Of a stretch of 34,692 bases of DNA, positions 23,272 through 29,662 are shown piece by piece. Location: positions 1 through 34,692 of the IMG/VR virus record IMGVR_UViG_3300021197_000674, one strand, 5' to 3'. Under the pieces are notes generated by a model. It had not been told where the DNA came from, did no database searches, and was given only the letters and a program-made list of their open reading frames with translations. The DNA is from a virus. Both the position numbers and the translations under genes were made by a program. Each line of letters opens with the position of its first letter. Within the stretch, counting starts at the first letter, position 1.

Positions 23272-23291
23272 AACCGCAGGAAATACACTAA

Positions 23292-23711
23292 ATGAGTGAA
23301 AAAAAGAAATTCAAAGATACAAACGTTGGTAAATTCTTGCTTGAGAAGATTCCATCCGTTGTTGGTTCTCTTGCTGACGATACTCCCATTGGGAATGTGG
23401 TTAGGACTCTTATTGGTGGTTCTGAAATGTCCGAAGATGATAAAAGAATTGCTCTCAAAAAACTAGAGCAGGAGATTCACGAATTTGATGGAATAACTAG
23501 ACGTTGGGTTGCTGACGCACGCAGCGGAAGTTGGCTGTCTTCTAATGTGAGACCTTTAACTTTGGCGTTCTTAACCGTTGCCTTTGTTTTTGGATGGGCC
23601 TATCAATTAGAGGGCCTAGATACAGTTAAATCTCTTCTACAGATAGTCTTTATGGGCTACTTTGGAAGCAGAGGGTTTGAGAAAGTAATGGGTAACAATA
23701 AACACAAGTAA
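23292..23711 (+). CDS. Holin, GTA_holin_3TM-like (139 aa)
   Basis: The middle carries TRRWVADARSGSWLSSNVRP (about 70-89), the pattern of the GTA 3TM holin family, followed by two hydrophobic segments (LTLAFLTVAFVFGWAY and SLLQIVFMGYFGS). The N-terminal part has a weakly hydrophobic amphipathic region rather than a clear third segment. It follows the endolysin gene after 20 bases and would form the membrane lesion for lysis. Confidence 0.7.
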   Translation: MSEKKKFKDTNVGKFLLEKIPSVVGSLADDTPIGNVVRTLIGGSEMSEDDKRIALKKLEQEIHEFDGITRRWVADARSGSWLSSNVRPLTLAFLTVAFVFGWAYQLEGLDTVKSLLQIVFMGYFGSRGFEKVMGNNKHK

Positions 23712-23776
23712 TGACTAGATTTCTAAATAGAAAGTTCTACATCTTTAGAGCCTCTATTGCAACTAAAAAAAGATAA
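23711..23776 (+). CDS. Possible very small basic peptide (21 aa)
   Basis: The ATG overlaps the holin stop by one base (TAATG) and encodes MTRFLNRKFYIFRASIATKK with one more residue. It is basic with an aromatic core. The only support is coupling to the upstream stop. Confidence 0.3.
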   Translation: MTRFLNRKFYIFRASIATKKR

Positions 23777-23786
23777 TTCATACTAT

Positions 23787-23888
23787 ATGAATGTAGAAGA
23801 TTACGCCAAAGAGTTTTATGAACAGATAAGAAAGAGTAGAAATACCAAAAATAATTACAATTATATGTATTTATTTGCGCACATCTAA
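23787..23888 (+). CDS. Possible small peptide at the end of the late region (33 aa)
   Basis: The ATG at 23787 opens a frame of MNVEDYAKEFYEQIRKSRNT followed by an Asn/Tyr-rich tail. It is 10 bases after the previous small frame. The N-terminal helix looks protein-like, but the tail is low-complexity, so this may be spurious. Confidence 0.3.
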   Translation: MNVEDYAKEFYEQIRKSRNTKNNYNYMYLFAHI

Positions 23889-23890
23889 CG

Positions 23891-23898
23891 TATATTTG
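23891..23898 (+). promoter_or_regulatory. Isolated -7-like element TATATTTG (cassette A)
   Basis: TATATTTGTAG at 23891-23901 also occurs at 33499-33509. A TTTG at the correct distance upstream is lacking, so if it is a promoter it would need an activator or a different sigma factor. A terminator follows about 40 bases later. Confidence 0.35.
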
Positions 23899-23938
23899 TA
23901 GTGTTTAATAACAAATCCTTTGTTTGTTCTCCTTTTAG

Positions 23939-23971
23939 AAAGAGTCGGTTTAGTTACTGGCTCTTTTTTTT
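23939..23971 (+). terminator. Intrinsic terminator between the late and replication regions
   Basis: AAAGAGTC (23939-23946) pairs with GGCTCTTT (23959-23966), extended inward by GGT with ACT, and is followed by a T run to 23971. Confidence 0.85.
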
Positions 23972-23979
23972 GTATACTA

Positions 23980-24011
23980 TTTGGCAGTTGGAAAACTTTA
24001 GTATATATTTG
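23980..24011 (+). promoter_or_regulatory. Promoter P3 for the replication operon, giving a leaderless message
   Basis: TTTG at 23980-23983, a 20-base spacer and TATATTTG at 24004-24011 match the Bacteroidota consensus. The upstream element is TTTGGCAGTTGGAAAA, close to those at P1 and P4. The ERF gene begins 4 bases after the -7 element, at the expected transcription start. Confidence 0.8.
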
Positions 24012-24015
24012 CCTT

Positions 24016-24585
24016 ATGAAGTTACAAGAGAAACTGGTGAACATTCAGGGGAGTCTGAAAGCACCAAAGAATCAAAGGAACAATTTCGGTAAGTATAACT
24101 ACCGTAGTTGTGAGGACATTTTAGAGGCCGTAAAGCCTCTACTACTCAAAGCTAAGTTAAACCTAACTATTAGTGATGAGGTATTATCTGTAGGTAACCT
24201 AACCTATGTGGAAGCAACAGCTACAGTATCTGATGGCGAGAACAGCGTGCTAGTTAAGGCGCAGGCAGGTATTGATCCTAACCGTAAAGGAATGGACATA
24301 GCTCAGTCGTTTGGAAGTAGCAGTTCTTACGCTCGTAAGTATGCTCTAAACGGTTTATTCCTAATTGATGACACTAAGGATGCTGATGCTACAAATACTC
24401 ACGGTAAATCAAACGCAAATGCGTCTAATACGACTACTAACACACCTGCTAGTCTACCTAGCTTAGTAGCGAATACAGAAGCCTTCAATAGAGTCAAGAA
24501 AGCTCTACAGGAGGGATTCAGTATGAATGAAGTAAAGACTCGGTACAAAGTAAGTGCTGCAGTAGAGAAACTATTAACTAACTAA
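24016..24585 (+). CDS. erf: ERF-family single-strand annealing protein (189 aa)
   Basis: The start at 24016 (MKLQEKLVNIQGSLKAPKNQ) is chosen because it lies just after promoter P3; an upstream open frame from 23920 runs through the terminator. ERF hallmarks are present: NNFGKYNYRSCEDILEAVKP at 22-41 and MDIAQSFGSSSSYARKYALN at 93-112, followed by LFLIDDTKDAD. A Thr/Asn-rich linker (about 127-150) precedes a small C-terminal helical domain. It anneals ssDNA in phage recombination and probably works with the RecE-like nuclease at 29663. Confidence 0.85.
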   Translation: MKLQEKLVNIQGSLKAPKNQRNNFGKYNYRSCEDILEAVKPLLLKAKLNLTISDEVLSVGNLTYVEATATVSDGENSVLVKAQAGIDPNRKGMDIAQSFGSSSSYARKYALNGLFLIDDTKDADATNTHGKSNANASNTTTNTPASLPSLVANTEAFNRVKKALQEGFSMNEVKTRYKVSAAVEKLLTN

Positions 24586-24609
24586 TTTTAACCTTTATTT
24601 TTTTATATT

Positions 24610-24891
24610 ATGAGTGAAGTAACACAGAAACCCAGAAACTACGTAGGAAACGGAACGCAAAGCGGAGAGTACTACGTGAACATTTCATTGAAGAAAAGCC
24701 AACTAGAGCCACACTTCTATGAGTACAATGGAGAGCAGTATGTTCGCCTAACTGTAGGTAAACTGCGTGAAACAAATGAGTGGGGTAAAACTCACAGCGT
24801 TTGGGTCAACGATTATCAGGCTAACAAAGATCAGCAGGATGATAATGCAAATAATGCCCCTGTAAAGGCAGGAGACGGTCTCCCTTTCTAG
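24610..24891 (+). CDS. Possible single-strand DNA-binding protein (SSB-like tip, 93 aa)
   Basis: A compact beta-rich N-terminal region (SGEYYVNISLKKSQLEPHFY, then YVRLTVGKLRETNEWGKTHS) is followed by an acidic, Asn-rich tail that ends GDGLPF. Ending in acidic residues and Pro-Phe is the hallmark of the protein-binding tip of bacterial SSBs. The gene directly follows the annealing protein, where SSBs often lie. The body is shorter than usual SSBs and I cannot confirm an OB fold, so the function is inferred. Confidence 0.5.
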   Translation: MSEVTQKPRNYVGNGTQSGEYYVNISLKKSQLEPHFYEYNGEQYVRLTVGKLRETNEWGKTHSVWVNDYQANKDQQDDNANNAPVKAGDGLPF

Positions 24892-24900
24892 TTTAACCTT

Positions 24901-24937
24901 GTAGTAAGGGGTAAGGATACCTTGCCCCTTAAACTAC
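24901..24937 (+). ncRNA. Strong hairpin without T tract between the SSB-like and HTH genes
   Basis: GTAGT pairs with ACTAC, then AAGGGGTAAGG (24906-24916) pairs with CCTTGCCCCTT (24920-24930) around loop ATA: 16 pairs with one G-T and a two-base bulge. No T run follows, so it is not a standard terminator. It could be an RNA-stability or processing element, or a protein-binding site. The next start is preceded by near-tandem ACGCTTAAA and ACGCTTTAAA. Confidence 0.65.
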
Positions 24938-24954
24938 GCTTAAAACGCTTTAAA

Positions 24955-25251
24955 ATGAGTAAAACTAAATTTGTAACAATTAAGAAGGGTATAACCAGTA
25001 GAGATTTGACCTTAAACGAATCTACTGTACTATCATACCTAGCCTCTCTAACGAAGAAGGATTACTGCTATGCTTCAACAGAACACCTTTCGACATCTCT
25101 AGGGATTCACGAAAGAACGTTGTACAGGGTTCTTAATAAGCTAGAAGAAAAGGAGCTTATCAAAAGGGTAACAAACTCGACAGGACGGTATGGAAAAGAT
25201 CGTAGAATTTACGTTTCTCCAGCTGTCAAATTGTCATATCATAGTATATAG
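24955..25251 (+). CDS. Helix-turn-helix DNA-binding protein (98 aa)
   Basis: The ATG at 24955 (MSKTKFVTIKKGITSRDLTL) is chosen; an upstream in-frame TTG would start inside the hairpin. Residues about 20-75 (NESTVLSYLASLTKKDYCYA, STEHLSTSLGIHERTLYRVL, NKLEEKELIKRV) form a winged-helix of the HTH_36/MarR-like type used in phage replication initiators and regulators. It lies between recombination and primase-helicase genes, so either an origin-binding or a regulatory role is plausible. Confidence 0.7.
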   Translation: MSKTKFVTIKKGITSRDLTLNESTVLSYLASLTKKDYCYASTEHLSTSLGIHERTLYRVLNKLEEKELIKRVTNSTGRYGKDRRIYVSPAVKLSYHSI

Positions 25252-25304
25252 TATATATAATAAATATATAATATATAATAATATATATAATAATATTATA
25301 CATA
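25252..25304 (+). repeat. TA-rich low-complexity spacer before the primase-helicase gene
   Basis: The stretch is almost entirely A and T (TATATAATAAATATATAATA style) and resembles the TA-rich spacer at 3002-3165. It could be a DNA-unwinding segment or simply drifted spacer. Confidence 0.5.
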
Positions 25305-27062
25305 ATGGAGAATTTTATAGACTTAGGAATAGATATTAAACACAACACTAACAGCGACCAAAAAGTTCAATGCCCTAATTGCGTAAAGTTAGGCAAAGAG
25401 AATTTTAGAGACAGATGCTTATCTGTTAATCAGGCGAAAGGAGTATTTAATTGCCATAAATGTGGTTGGACTGGTAGTGTAAACAAAACACAGGAGAAGA
25501 TTATGAGTATAAAATCTTACACATCGCCAGAAAAAAAGAATATGAAAAAACTTACCGCAGAGGGTAGAAAGTTTCTTTTAGATCGGGGTATAACAAACGA
25601 AGTTATTGATGCTAACAAAATAGTGTCTACAAAGGATAACAAGAACATTCTATTGCCTTATTTTAAGAATGGTAGGATTGTTAATTATAAAACTAGAGGA
25701 TTAAACAATAAGTTCTTTACACAGTCAAAAGATGCTGAACCGGTAATCTACAATTATGATCGTTGTAAAGGAGCTGATACTATTGTTATTTGTGAAGGCG
25801 AAATGGATTCTATGTCTTGGGAGGTTACAGGAATTGAGTCACACACATCTGTTAATATGGGTGCGCCAAACAGTAATGATAAAAATGTGGATAAGAAGCT
25901 AGAGTGCATAAGCAACTGCTATGATGTGTTTGAAGAAGCTAAAAGAATATACATTGCTACCGATGAAGATGAGAACGGTAGAAACCTACAGGAAGAGTTG
26001 GTTAGACGGTTTGGAGCAGAGAAATGCTTATTAGTCGATTTAAAGCCGTTTAAGGATGCAAATGAGGTTCTAGTAGCCGAAGGAGTAGAAAGTCTCCAGA
26101 AACGCCTTAAAATATCTTCTAGCCCTAAGATAGAGGGTGTTTTTTGTGTAGATGATGTAGCTGAATCTATGATCGATGGATTTCACAATGGTCAGGAGAG
26201 AGGAACTACAACCTATATTCCAGAGGTTGATAAGGCGTGGACGTGGAGAAATGGTGAGGTGAATATTTGGACAGGCTATCAGAATGAAGGAAAGACATTA
26301 TTCCTTAATCAATTGGCGACCCTTAAGGCTGCTATGGATGGATGGAAGTTTGCTGTATTTAGCCCAGAGAATATGCCCATCAATGACTTCTTTAACGATA
26401 TTATTGAGATGTATGTTGGTCGTTCAGCAGACCCTCATCACAAGAATGTACAGATGAGTAAAAAGGAGTATAAGGAGGCTATGGATTTTGTGAATAAGCA
26501 TTTCTATATCATTTACCCTAAGAAGAACTTTGAGCTAAGCAGTATATTCGAAAGAGCAAAATATCTAGTAAAAGCTAAAGGTATCAGGAGTTTAATCATT
26601 GACCCATACAATACGATTCAGCATAAGTTACGTTCTGGCGAAAGAGAGGATTTATACATCTCTAGGTTTATGTCAGAGCTAAAGCGTTTTGCCTTAGATC
26701 AGAAAATATCAGTACATTTAGTGGCGCATCAGGTTACGCCAACAAAGACTGATGAAGGTCGTTATATTAAGCCTGACGTCAATAGAATAAAGGGTGGAGG
26801 TACTTTTGCTGATAAGGCTGACAATGTGATGTTTATATGGCGACCAGATAGGGCTTTGGAATTTAGCTCGACTTTAGTTACCTTTGGGTCACAGAAGATT
26901 AAGAAACAGAAATTAGTCGGTATTCCACAGGAGATAAACGAGATAACATTTAGTATGAAGGAGCAAAGGTATTATTTCAATGGCAAGACGCCATTCACTA
27001 AAGTAGATGAATTACGTACAGGACATAAAAGTAACGTTACCGATCTGGATCAAATCTGGTAA
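25305..27062 (+). CDS. Primase-helicase (T7 gp4/Twinkle-like, 585 aa)
   Basis: Domains in order: a zinc ribbon with C23, C26, C50 and C53 (CPNC, CHKC); a Toprim domain with VICEGEMDSMS (E164) and IATDEDENGR (D220, D222); and a DnaB-type helicase with Walker A GYQNEGKT (324-331), Walker B RSLIIDPYN (D433) and HLVAHQ at 471-476. It unwinds DNA and primes lagging-strand synthesis. No phage DNA polymerase is visible, so it must use host polymerase. The RusA gene starts inside its 3' end. Confidence 0.9.
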   Translation: MENFIDLGIDIKHNTNSDQKVQCPNCVKLGKENFRDRCLSVNQAKGVFNCHKCGWTGSVNKTQEKIMSIKSYTSPEKKNMKKLTAEGRKFLLDRGITNEVIDANKIVSTKDNKNILLPYFKNGRIVNYKTRGLNNKFFTQSKDAEPVIYNYDRCKGADTIVICEGEMDSMSWEVTGIESHTSVNMGAPNSNDKNVDKKLECISNCYDVFEEAKRIYIATDEDENGRNLQEELVRRFGAEKCLLVDLKPFKDANEVLVAEGVESLQKRLKISSSPKIEGVFCVDDVAESMIDGFHNGQERGTTTYIPEVDKAWTWRNGEVNIWTGYQNEGKTLFLNQLATLKAAMDGWKFAVFSPENMPINDFFNDIIEMYVGRSADPHHKNVQMSKKEYKEAMDFVNKHFYIIYPKKNFELSSIFERAKYLVKAKGIRSLIIDPYNTIQHKLRSGEREDLYISRFMSELKRFALDQKISVHLVAHQVTPTKTDEGRYIKPDVNRIKGGGTFADKADNVMFIWRPDRALEFSSTLVTFGSQKIKKQKLVGIPQEINEITFSMKEQRYYFNGKTPFTKVDELRTGHKSNVTDLDQIW

Positions 27063-27399
27063 GAAGAAGAGGTATCTTAATCTTAACCAGTACCGTAACT
27101 GGCACTATCAGGTAAGTAACAACATAAAGAAGAAGTTTAAAGAGCAAGTCGGGGGAAACCTCGACTTTTCTATTTTAGGACAAATCGAAATAGATTATAT
27201 CTACTATGCTCCTGATAAAAGGAAAAGGGACTTAATGAATGTAATAGCTGTGGCTGACAAGTTCTTTCAGGATGCGCTAGTTGAGACAGGTTGTATTGAG
27301 ACTGACGATACAGATACGGTGATAAAGATTACTTCATTGTTTGGAGGTATTGATAAAGAGAACCCTAGAATTGTTGCAACAGTAAAAAAAATAATATAA
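27007..27399 (+). CDS. RusA-like Holliday junction resolvase (130 aa)
   Basis: The ATG lies inside the primase-helicase 3' end, a 56-base overlap in another frame. RusA features include LNLNQYRNWHYQ, the acidic cluster APDKRKRDLMN (D70, D75), ADKFFQDALVETG (D84, D89) and a DD at 100-101. It cuts Holliday junctions or replication branch points before packaging. The first nine residues (MNYVQDIKV) look ordinary for the family, and no better start exists. Confidence 0.8.
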   Translation: MNYVQDIKVTLPIWIKSGKKKRYLNLNQYRNWHYQVSNNIKKKFKEQVGGNLDFSILGQIEIDYIYYAPDKRKRDLMNVIAVADKFFQDALVETGCIETDDTDTVIKITSLFGGIDKENPRIVATVKKII

Positions 27400-27400
27400 T

Positions 27401-27568
27401 ATGATAGTTAAGCTATTTCCTATTTACGGAATAACTTTCGGAGTTAATTACTGGGATACGCATATGCTTCCTGATGATGATCCGCATCCAGAAGACCTTT
27501 CTCCTGAGTATTTAATACAAGTATTCGTAGGAATATTTGGAATATCTTTTCATTGGTGGAGCGATTAA
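27401..27568 (+). CDS. Small conserved-type protein of Bacteroidota phages (55 aa)
   Basis: The product starts MIVKLFPIYGITFGVNYWDT, is acidic in the middle (PDDDPHPEDLSPE) and ends in a hydrophobic aromatic segment (VFVGIFGISFHWWSD). The FPIYGITFGVNY start is familiar from small proteins in this position in flavophages. The hydrophobic C-terminal segment could bind a membrane. It overlaps the next gene by 13 bases. Confidence 0.6.
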   Translation: MIVKLFPIYGITFGVNYWDTHMLPDDDPHPEDLSPEYLIQVFVGIFGISFHWWSD

Positions 27569-28086
27569 TTGATAGGTTAGGTGCAAAGCATCCAGAGTGG
27601 GTACATATGGCTATGTCGTTTGGGTGCAACTTCGAAGAGGCTAATGAGATCGTACAGTCAATGTATGTTAGATTAGTTAAGTATATTGATGACCCTGACA
27701 GAATTATGTATAACGAAAAGGAACTTAATAGTTTTTACGTTTATGTAACGCTAAGGAATCTGTACTTATCTAAGGTTCATAAATGGAAGGTGGACTCTGA
27801 TGTTAACGAAGGAACTGTAAGTGCTGATAATAATATACACCTATATGAAGAAGAAGATATGTATGAGAATCTAGTGGGTGGTATAGAGGAAATGGTGAAT
27901 AGTTGGTACTGGTATGATAAGAAGATGTGGGAAATACATTTTAAGAAGCAGCTTAGTATGAGGGCCATATCATCTGTGACTAGGATAAGTTTAAGCTCTA
28001 TATTCGGTACGCTTAAGAACGGAAAGAATAAAGTTAGGGCTGCGTTTGAAAAAGAGTGGAAAGAGTATTTAGAAACTAGAAAATAA
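27556..28086 (+). CDS. Sigma-70-like RNA polymerase factor candidate (176 aa)
   Basis: It probably starts at GTG 27556 (VERLIDRLGAKHPEWVHMAM); a TTG at 27553 is also in frame. The segment FEEANEIVQSMYVRLVKYID resembles sigma region 2, and MRAISSVTRISLSSIFGTLK near the C-terminus resembles the region 4 helix-turn-helix. Aromatic residues in SFYVYVTLRNLYLSKVHKWK fit the region 2 core. Such ECF-like proteins recur in Bacteroidota phages. It could redirect host polymerase to phage promoters; the isolated TATATTTG elements are candidate targets, by inference only. Confidence 0.6.
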   Translation: MERLIDRLGAKHPEWVHMAMSFGCNFEEANEIVQSMYVRLVKYIDDPDRIMYNEKELNSFYVYVTLRNLYLSKVHKWKVDSDVNEGTVSADNNIHLYEEEDMYENLVGGIEEMVNSWYWYDKKMWEIHFKKQLSMRAISSVTRISLSSIFGTLKNGKNKVRAAFEKEWKEYLETRK

Positions 28087-28087
28087 T

Positions 28088-28501
28088 ATGGAAGTATTTA
28101 ATGGCGATAAACGCACTAAAGCCTACCGAGAGTGGAAGGCTAAACAGGAAAAAGAAAGTAAGGGTCTAGGAGACACCGTAGAGAAGGTATTAGAGAAGAC
28201 TGGAGTAGCTAAGGTAGCTAGATTCATCTTAGGTGAAGACTGTGGCTGCGACCAGCGCAAATCCGTTCTCAATCGTATGTTTCCCTACGAGAAGCCTAAT
28301 TGTTTGACGGAAGATGAGTACAACTATCTATCCGAATGGTTTAGTAAGTCTAGGCCCACCATCAAAGCAGAAGAGCAGAAACAGCTTGTGGTTATATACA
28401 ATAGGGTATTTAACGATAATTTCAAAGGCACTAATTGCGCTCCTTGTTTGGTGAACAGCGTGATAAAGAAGCTAGAGAAGGTTTATAGAAAATACAGATG
28501 A
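28088..28501 (+). CDS. Conserved-type phage protein with Cys motifs (137 aa)
   Basis: The N-terminal half has GLGDTVEKVLEKTGVAKVAR followed by FILGEDCGCDQRKSVLNRMF; later come NCLTEDEYNYLSEWF and NCAPCLVNSVIKKLEKVYRK. The GEDCGCDxRK block is recurrent in Bacteroidota phages near sigma-like genes. Five cysteines (CGC, NC, NCAPC) suggest a metal site. The function is unknown. It overlaps the next gene by 4 bases. Confidence 0.55.
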   Translation: MEVFNGDKRTKAYREWKAKQEKESKGLGDTVEKVLEKTGVAKVARFILGEDCGCDQRKSVLNRMFPYEKPNCLTEDEYNYLSEWFSKSRPTIKAEEQKQLVVIYNRVFNDNFKGTNCAPCLVNSVIKKLEKVYRKYR

Positions 28502-28887
28502 GAGACTGGAAAGAAGAAGATTTATTTAACTATCTAAAGGATAACTATTATCCTGACCTAGTTAAGGCCAAAGACCCTACCAGTAGGTGGGATTGCTATT
28601 CACCTTCAGCCAATCACATAATAGAGCTTAAGTGTAGAAAGAAGCACTACCCTAAGCTGATGATTGAGAAGAAGAAGCATAAGGCCGTTATGGAATATTG
28701 TAAGGGTACTTTTGAGATACCTATGTATATCAATTCTACACCAGAGGGTGTGTTTAGATTTAACCTAAAGATGTTTAGACCTAGATGGCAATCTATGAAG
28801 CTAAACAAGACAACCCACTTCTATGACTCTACTAGGGTTCCAAAGGAGGTTGGGTTTTTATCAGTAACTAAAGCAGAAAAACTATGA
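28498..28887 (+). CDS. Putative PD-(D/E)XK-type nuclease (129 aa)
   Basis: The segment RWDCYSPSANHIIELKCRKK gives D32 and an E-x-K (IELK) about 11 residues later, the core of a PD-(D/E)XK site; KLMIEKKKHKAVMEYCKGTF follows as the usual helix and strand. The C-terminal half is basic (RFNLKMFRPRWQSMKL). It could be a small Holliday-junction or structure-specific endonuclease. Overlaps of 4 bases on each side place it in the replication operon. Confidence 0.5.
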   Translation: MRDWKEEDLFNYLKDNYYPDLVKAKDPTSRWDCYSPSANHIIELKCRKKHYPKLMIEKKKHKAVMEYCKGTFEIPMYINSTPEGVFRFNLKMFRPRWQSMKLNKTTHFYDSTRVPKEVGFLSVTKAEKL

Positions 28888-29141
28888 GTGACTCAGTAAC
28901 AAAGTACTTTGAGAATGCATCCTCTACTTCGCCTATAAGAAGGGAAGAGAAGGATATGATTGTACAGAACGTAATAAGAAAGTACAATAACAGAAGTAAG
29001 GTTGGTATAGATAAGTACGGAACAACCTTAGAAGAATCTAAAGAAGACACAATAGCATTTATCAGACATTTACAGGAAGAAATGATGGATGCCACGCTAT
29101 ATTGCGAGAAACTATTAAAACTAATAAACGATGCCAATTAA
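28884..29141 (+). CDS. Small helical protein, weak MazG-like resemblance (85 aa)
   Basis: The sequence has RSKVGIDKYGTTLEESKEDT and FIRHLQEEMMDATLYCEKLL, with an EE-x2-D pattern close to the metal site of MazG-like NTP pyrophosphohydrolases, but shorter than a full domain. It may be a reduced nucleotide-pool enzyme or only a helical look-alike. It overlaps the neighbouring genes by 4 and 11 bases. Confidence 0.45.
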   Translation: MSDSVTKYFENASSTSPIRREEKDMIVQNVIRKYNNRSKVGIDKYGTTLEESKEDTIAFIRHLQEEMMDATLYCEKLLKLINDAN

Positions 29142-29289
29142 GATGCAACCTAAGAAGTACGAAGAGCAGAAAGATTTTAACCGTAGATGTATGAACAACG
29201 CCAAACTCATAAGTGAGTACCCTGACAGGGATCAGCGTTATGCAGTATGTCAAACCGTTTGGAAAGATAACTTCACTCCGAAAAAATAA
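29131..29289 (+). CDS. Small protein with YPDRDQRYAVC motif (52 aa)
   Basis: The ATG at 29131 lies inside the end of the previous gene. The product is polar (MPIKMQPKKYEEQKDFNRRC) and ends LISEYPDRDQRYAVCQTVWK then a basic tail. The YPD-x2-QR-x-AVC-x3-W motif occurs at the ends of some phage head and protease proteins; here it stands alone. The function is unknown. Confidence 0.6.
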   Translation: MPIKMQPKKYEEQKDFNRRCMNNAKLISEYPDRDQRYAVCQTVWKDNFTPKK

Positions 29290-29320
29290 TTTGGTTATAT
29301 CAAAATTTTGTTTATCTTTG
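29290..29320 (+). promoter_or_regulatory. Promoter P5 inside the replication region
   Basis: TTTG at 29290-29293, a 19-base spacer and TATCTTTG at 29313-29320 match the consensus exactly. The following leader contains AAAGGAAAACATT before the ATG at 29338, close to AAAAGGAAACATT before the ATG at 33662. Confidence 0.75.
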
Positions 29321-29337
29321 ATGCAAAGGAAAACATT

Positions 29338-29517
29338 ATGAAGATATTATTAACAATTCTTAAACCGCTTAAGTTAGCAATGGCAATAGTTTTGCTCTTG
29401 TTTTTTTACATCATAGAGACTGTTCTTATGATACTCTATGTTTCTATCGAGTATCCACTTTCGTTTATACTCAAGAAGGTAGAACTAATAATTAAGTATC
29501 TAATAAAAAACATTTAA
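29338..29517 (+). CDS. Small membrane protein (59 aa)
   Basis: I use the ATG at 29338 because an in-frame TTG at 29308 lies within promoter P5. The protein has one or two hydrophobic segments (LAMAIVLLLFFYIIETVLMI, then LYVSIEYPLSFIL) and a basic C-terminus (KKVELIIKYLIKN), giving a membrane peptide of unknown role. Confidence 0.55.
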   Translation: MKILLTILKPLKLAMAIVLLLFFYIIETVLMILYVSIEYPLSFILKKVELIIKYLIKNI

Positions 29518-29518
29518 G

Positions 29519-29659
29519 ATGGGAGCAACAAAAAGAGAGTTTGAGAAAATACAGTTTGAGGATATACTAGGTGAAGAAGCTAGGGTATACCATAAATGGT
29601 TAGAGGAGGAGGAATACTATAGATACCCTTCTAGAAATGAAGAAAGAAATAAAGAATAG
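29519..29659 (+). CDS. Small acidic hypothetical protein (46 aa)
   Basis: It starts one base after the preceding stop and is charged and helical (MGATKREFEKIQFEDILGEE, then RVYHKWLEEEEYYRYPSRNE). The next gene starts 3 bases after its stop. No family is recognised. Confidence 0.5.
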   Translation: MGATKREFEKIQFEDILGEEARVYHKWLEEEEYYRYPSRNEERNKE

Positions 29660-29662
29660 AAT

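Noticed and set aside
22928-23299. A 123-codon + strand frame overlapping the M15 peptidase gene
   Set aside because: The overlapping frame at 22918 has all M15 catalytic motifs; this one has none and is a shadow.
23920-24015. An N-terminal extension of the ERF protein
   Set aside because: It would be read through the terminator hairpin and promoter P3; the ERF family start matches MKLQEKL at 24016.
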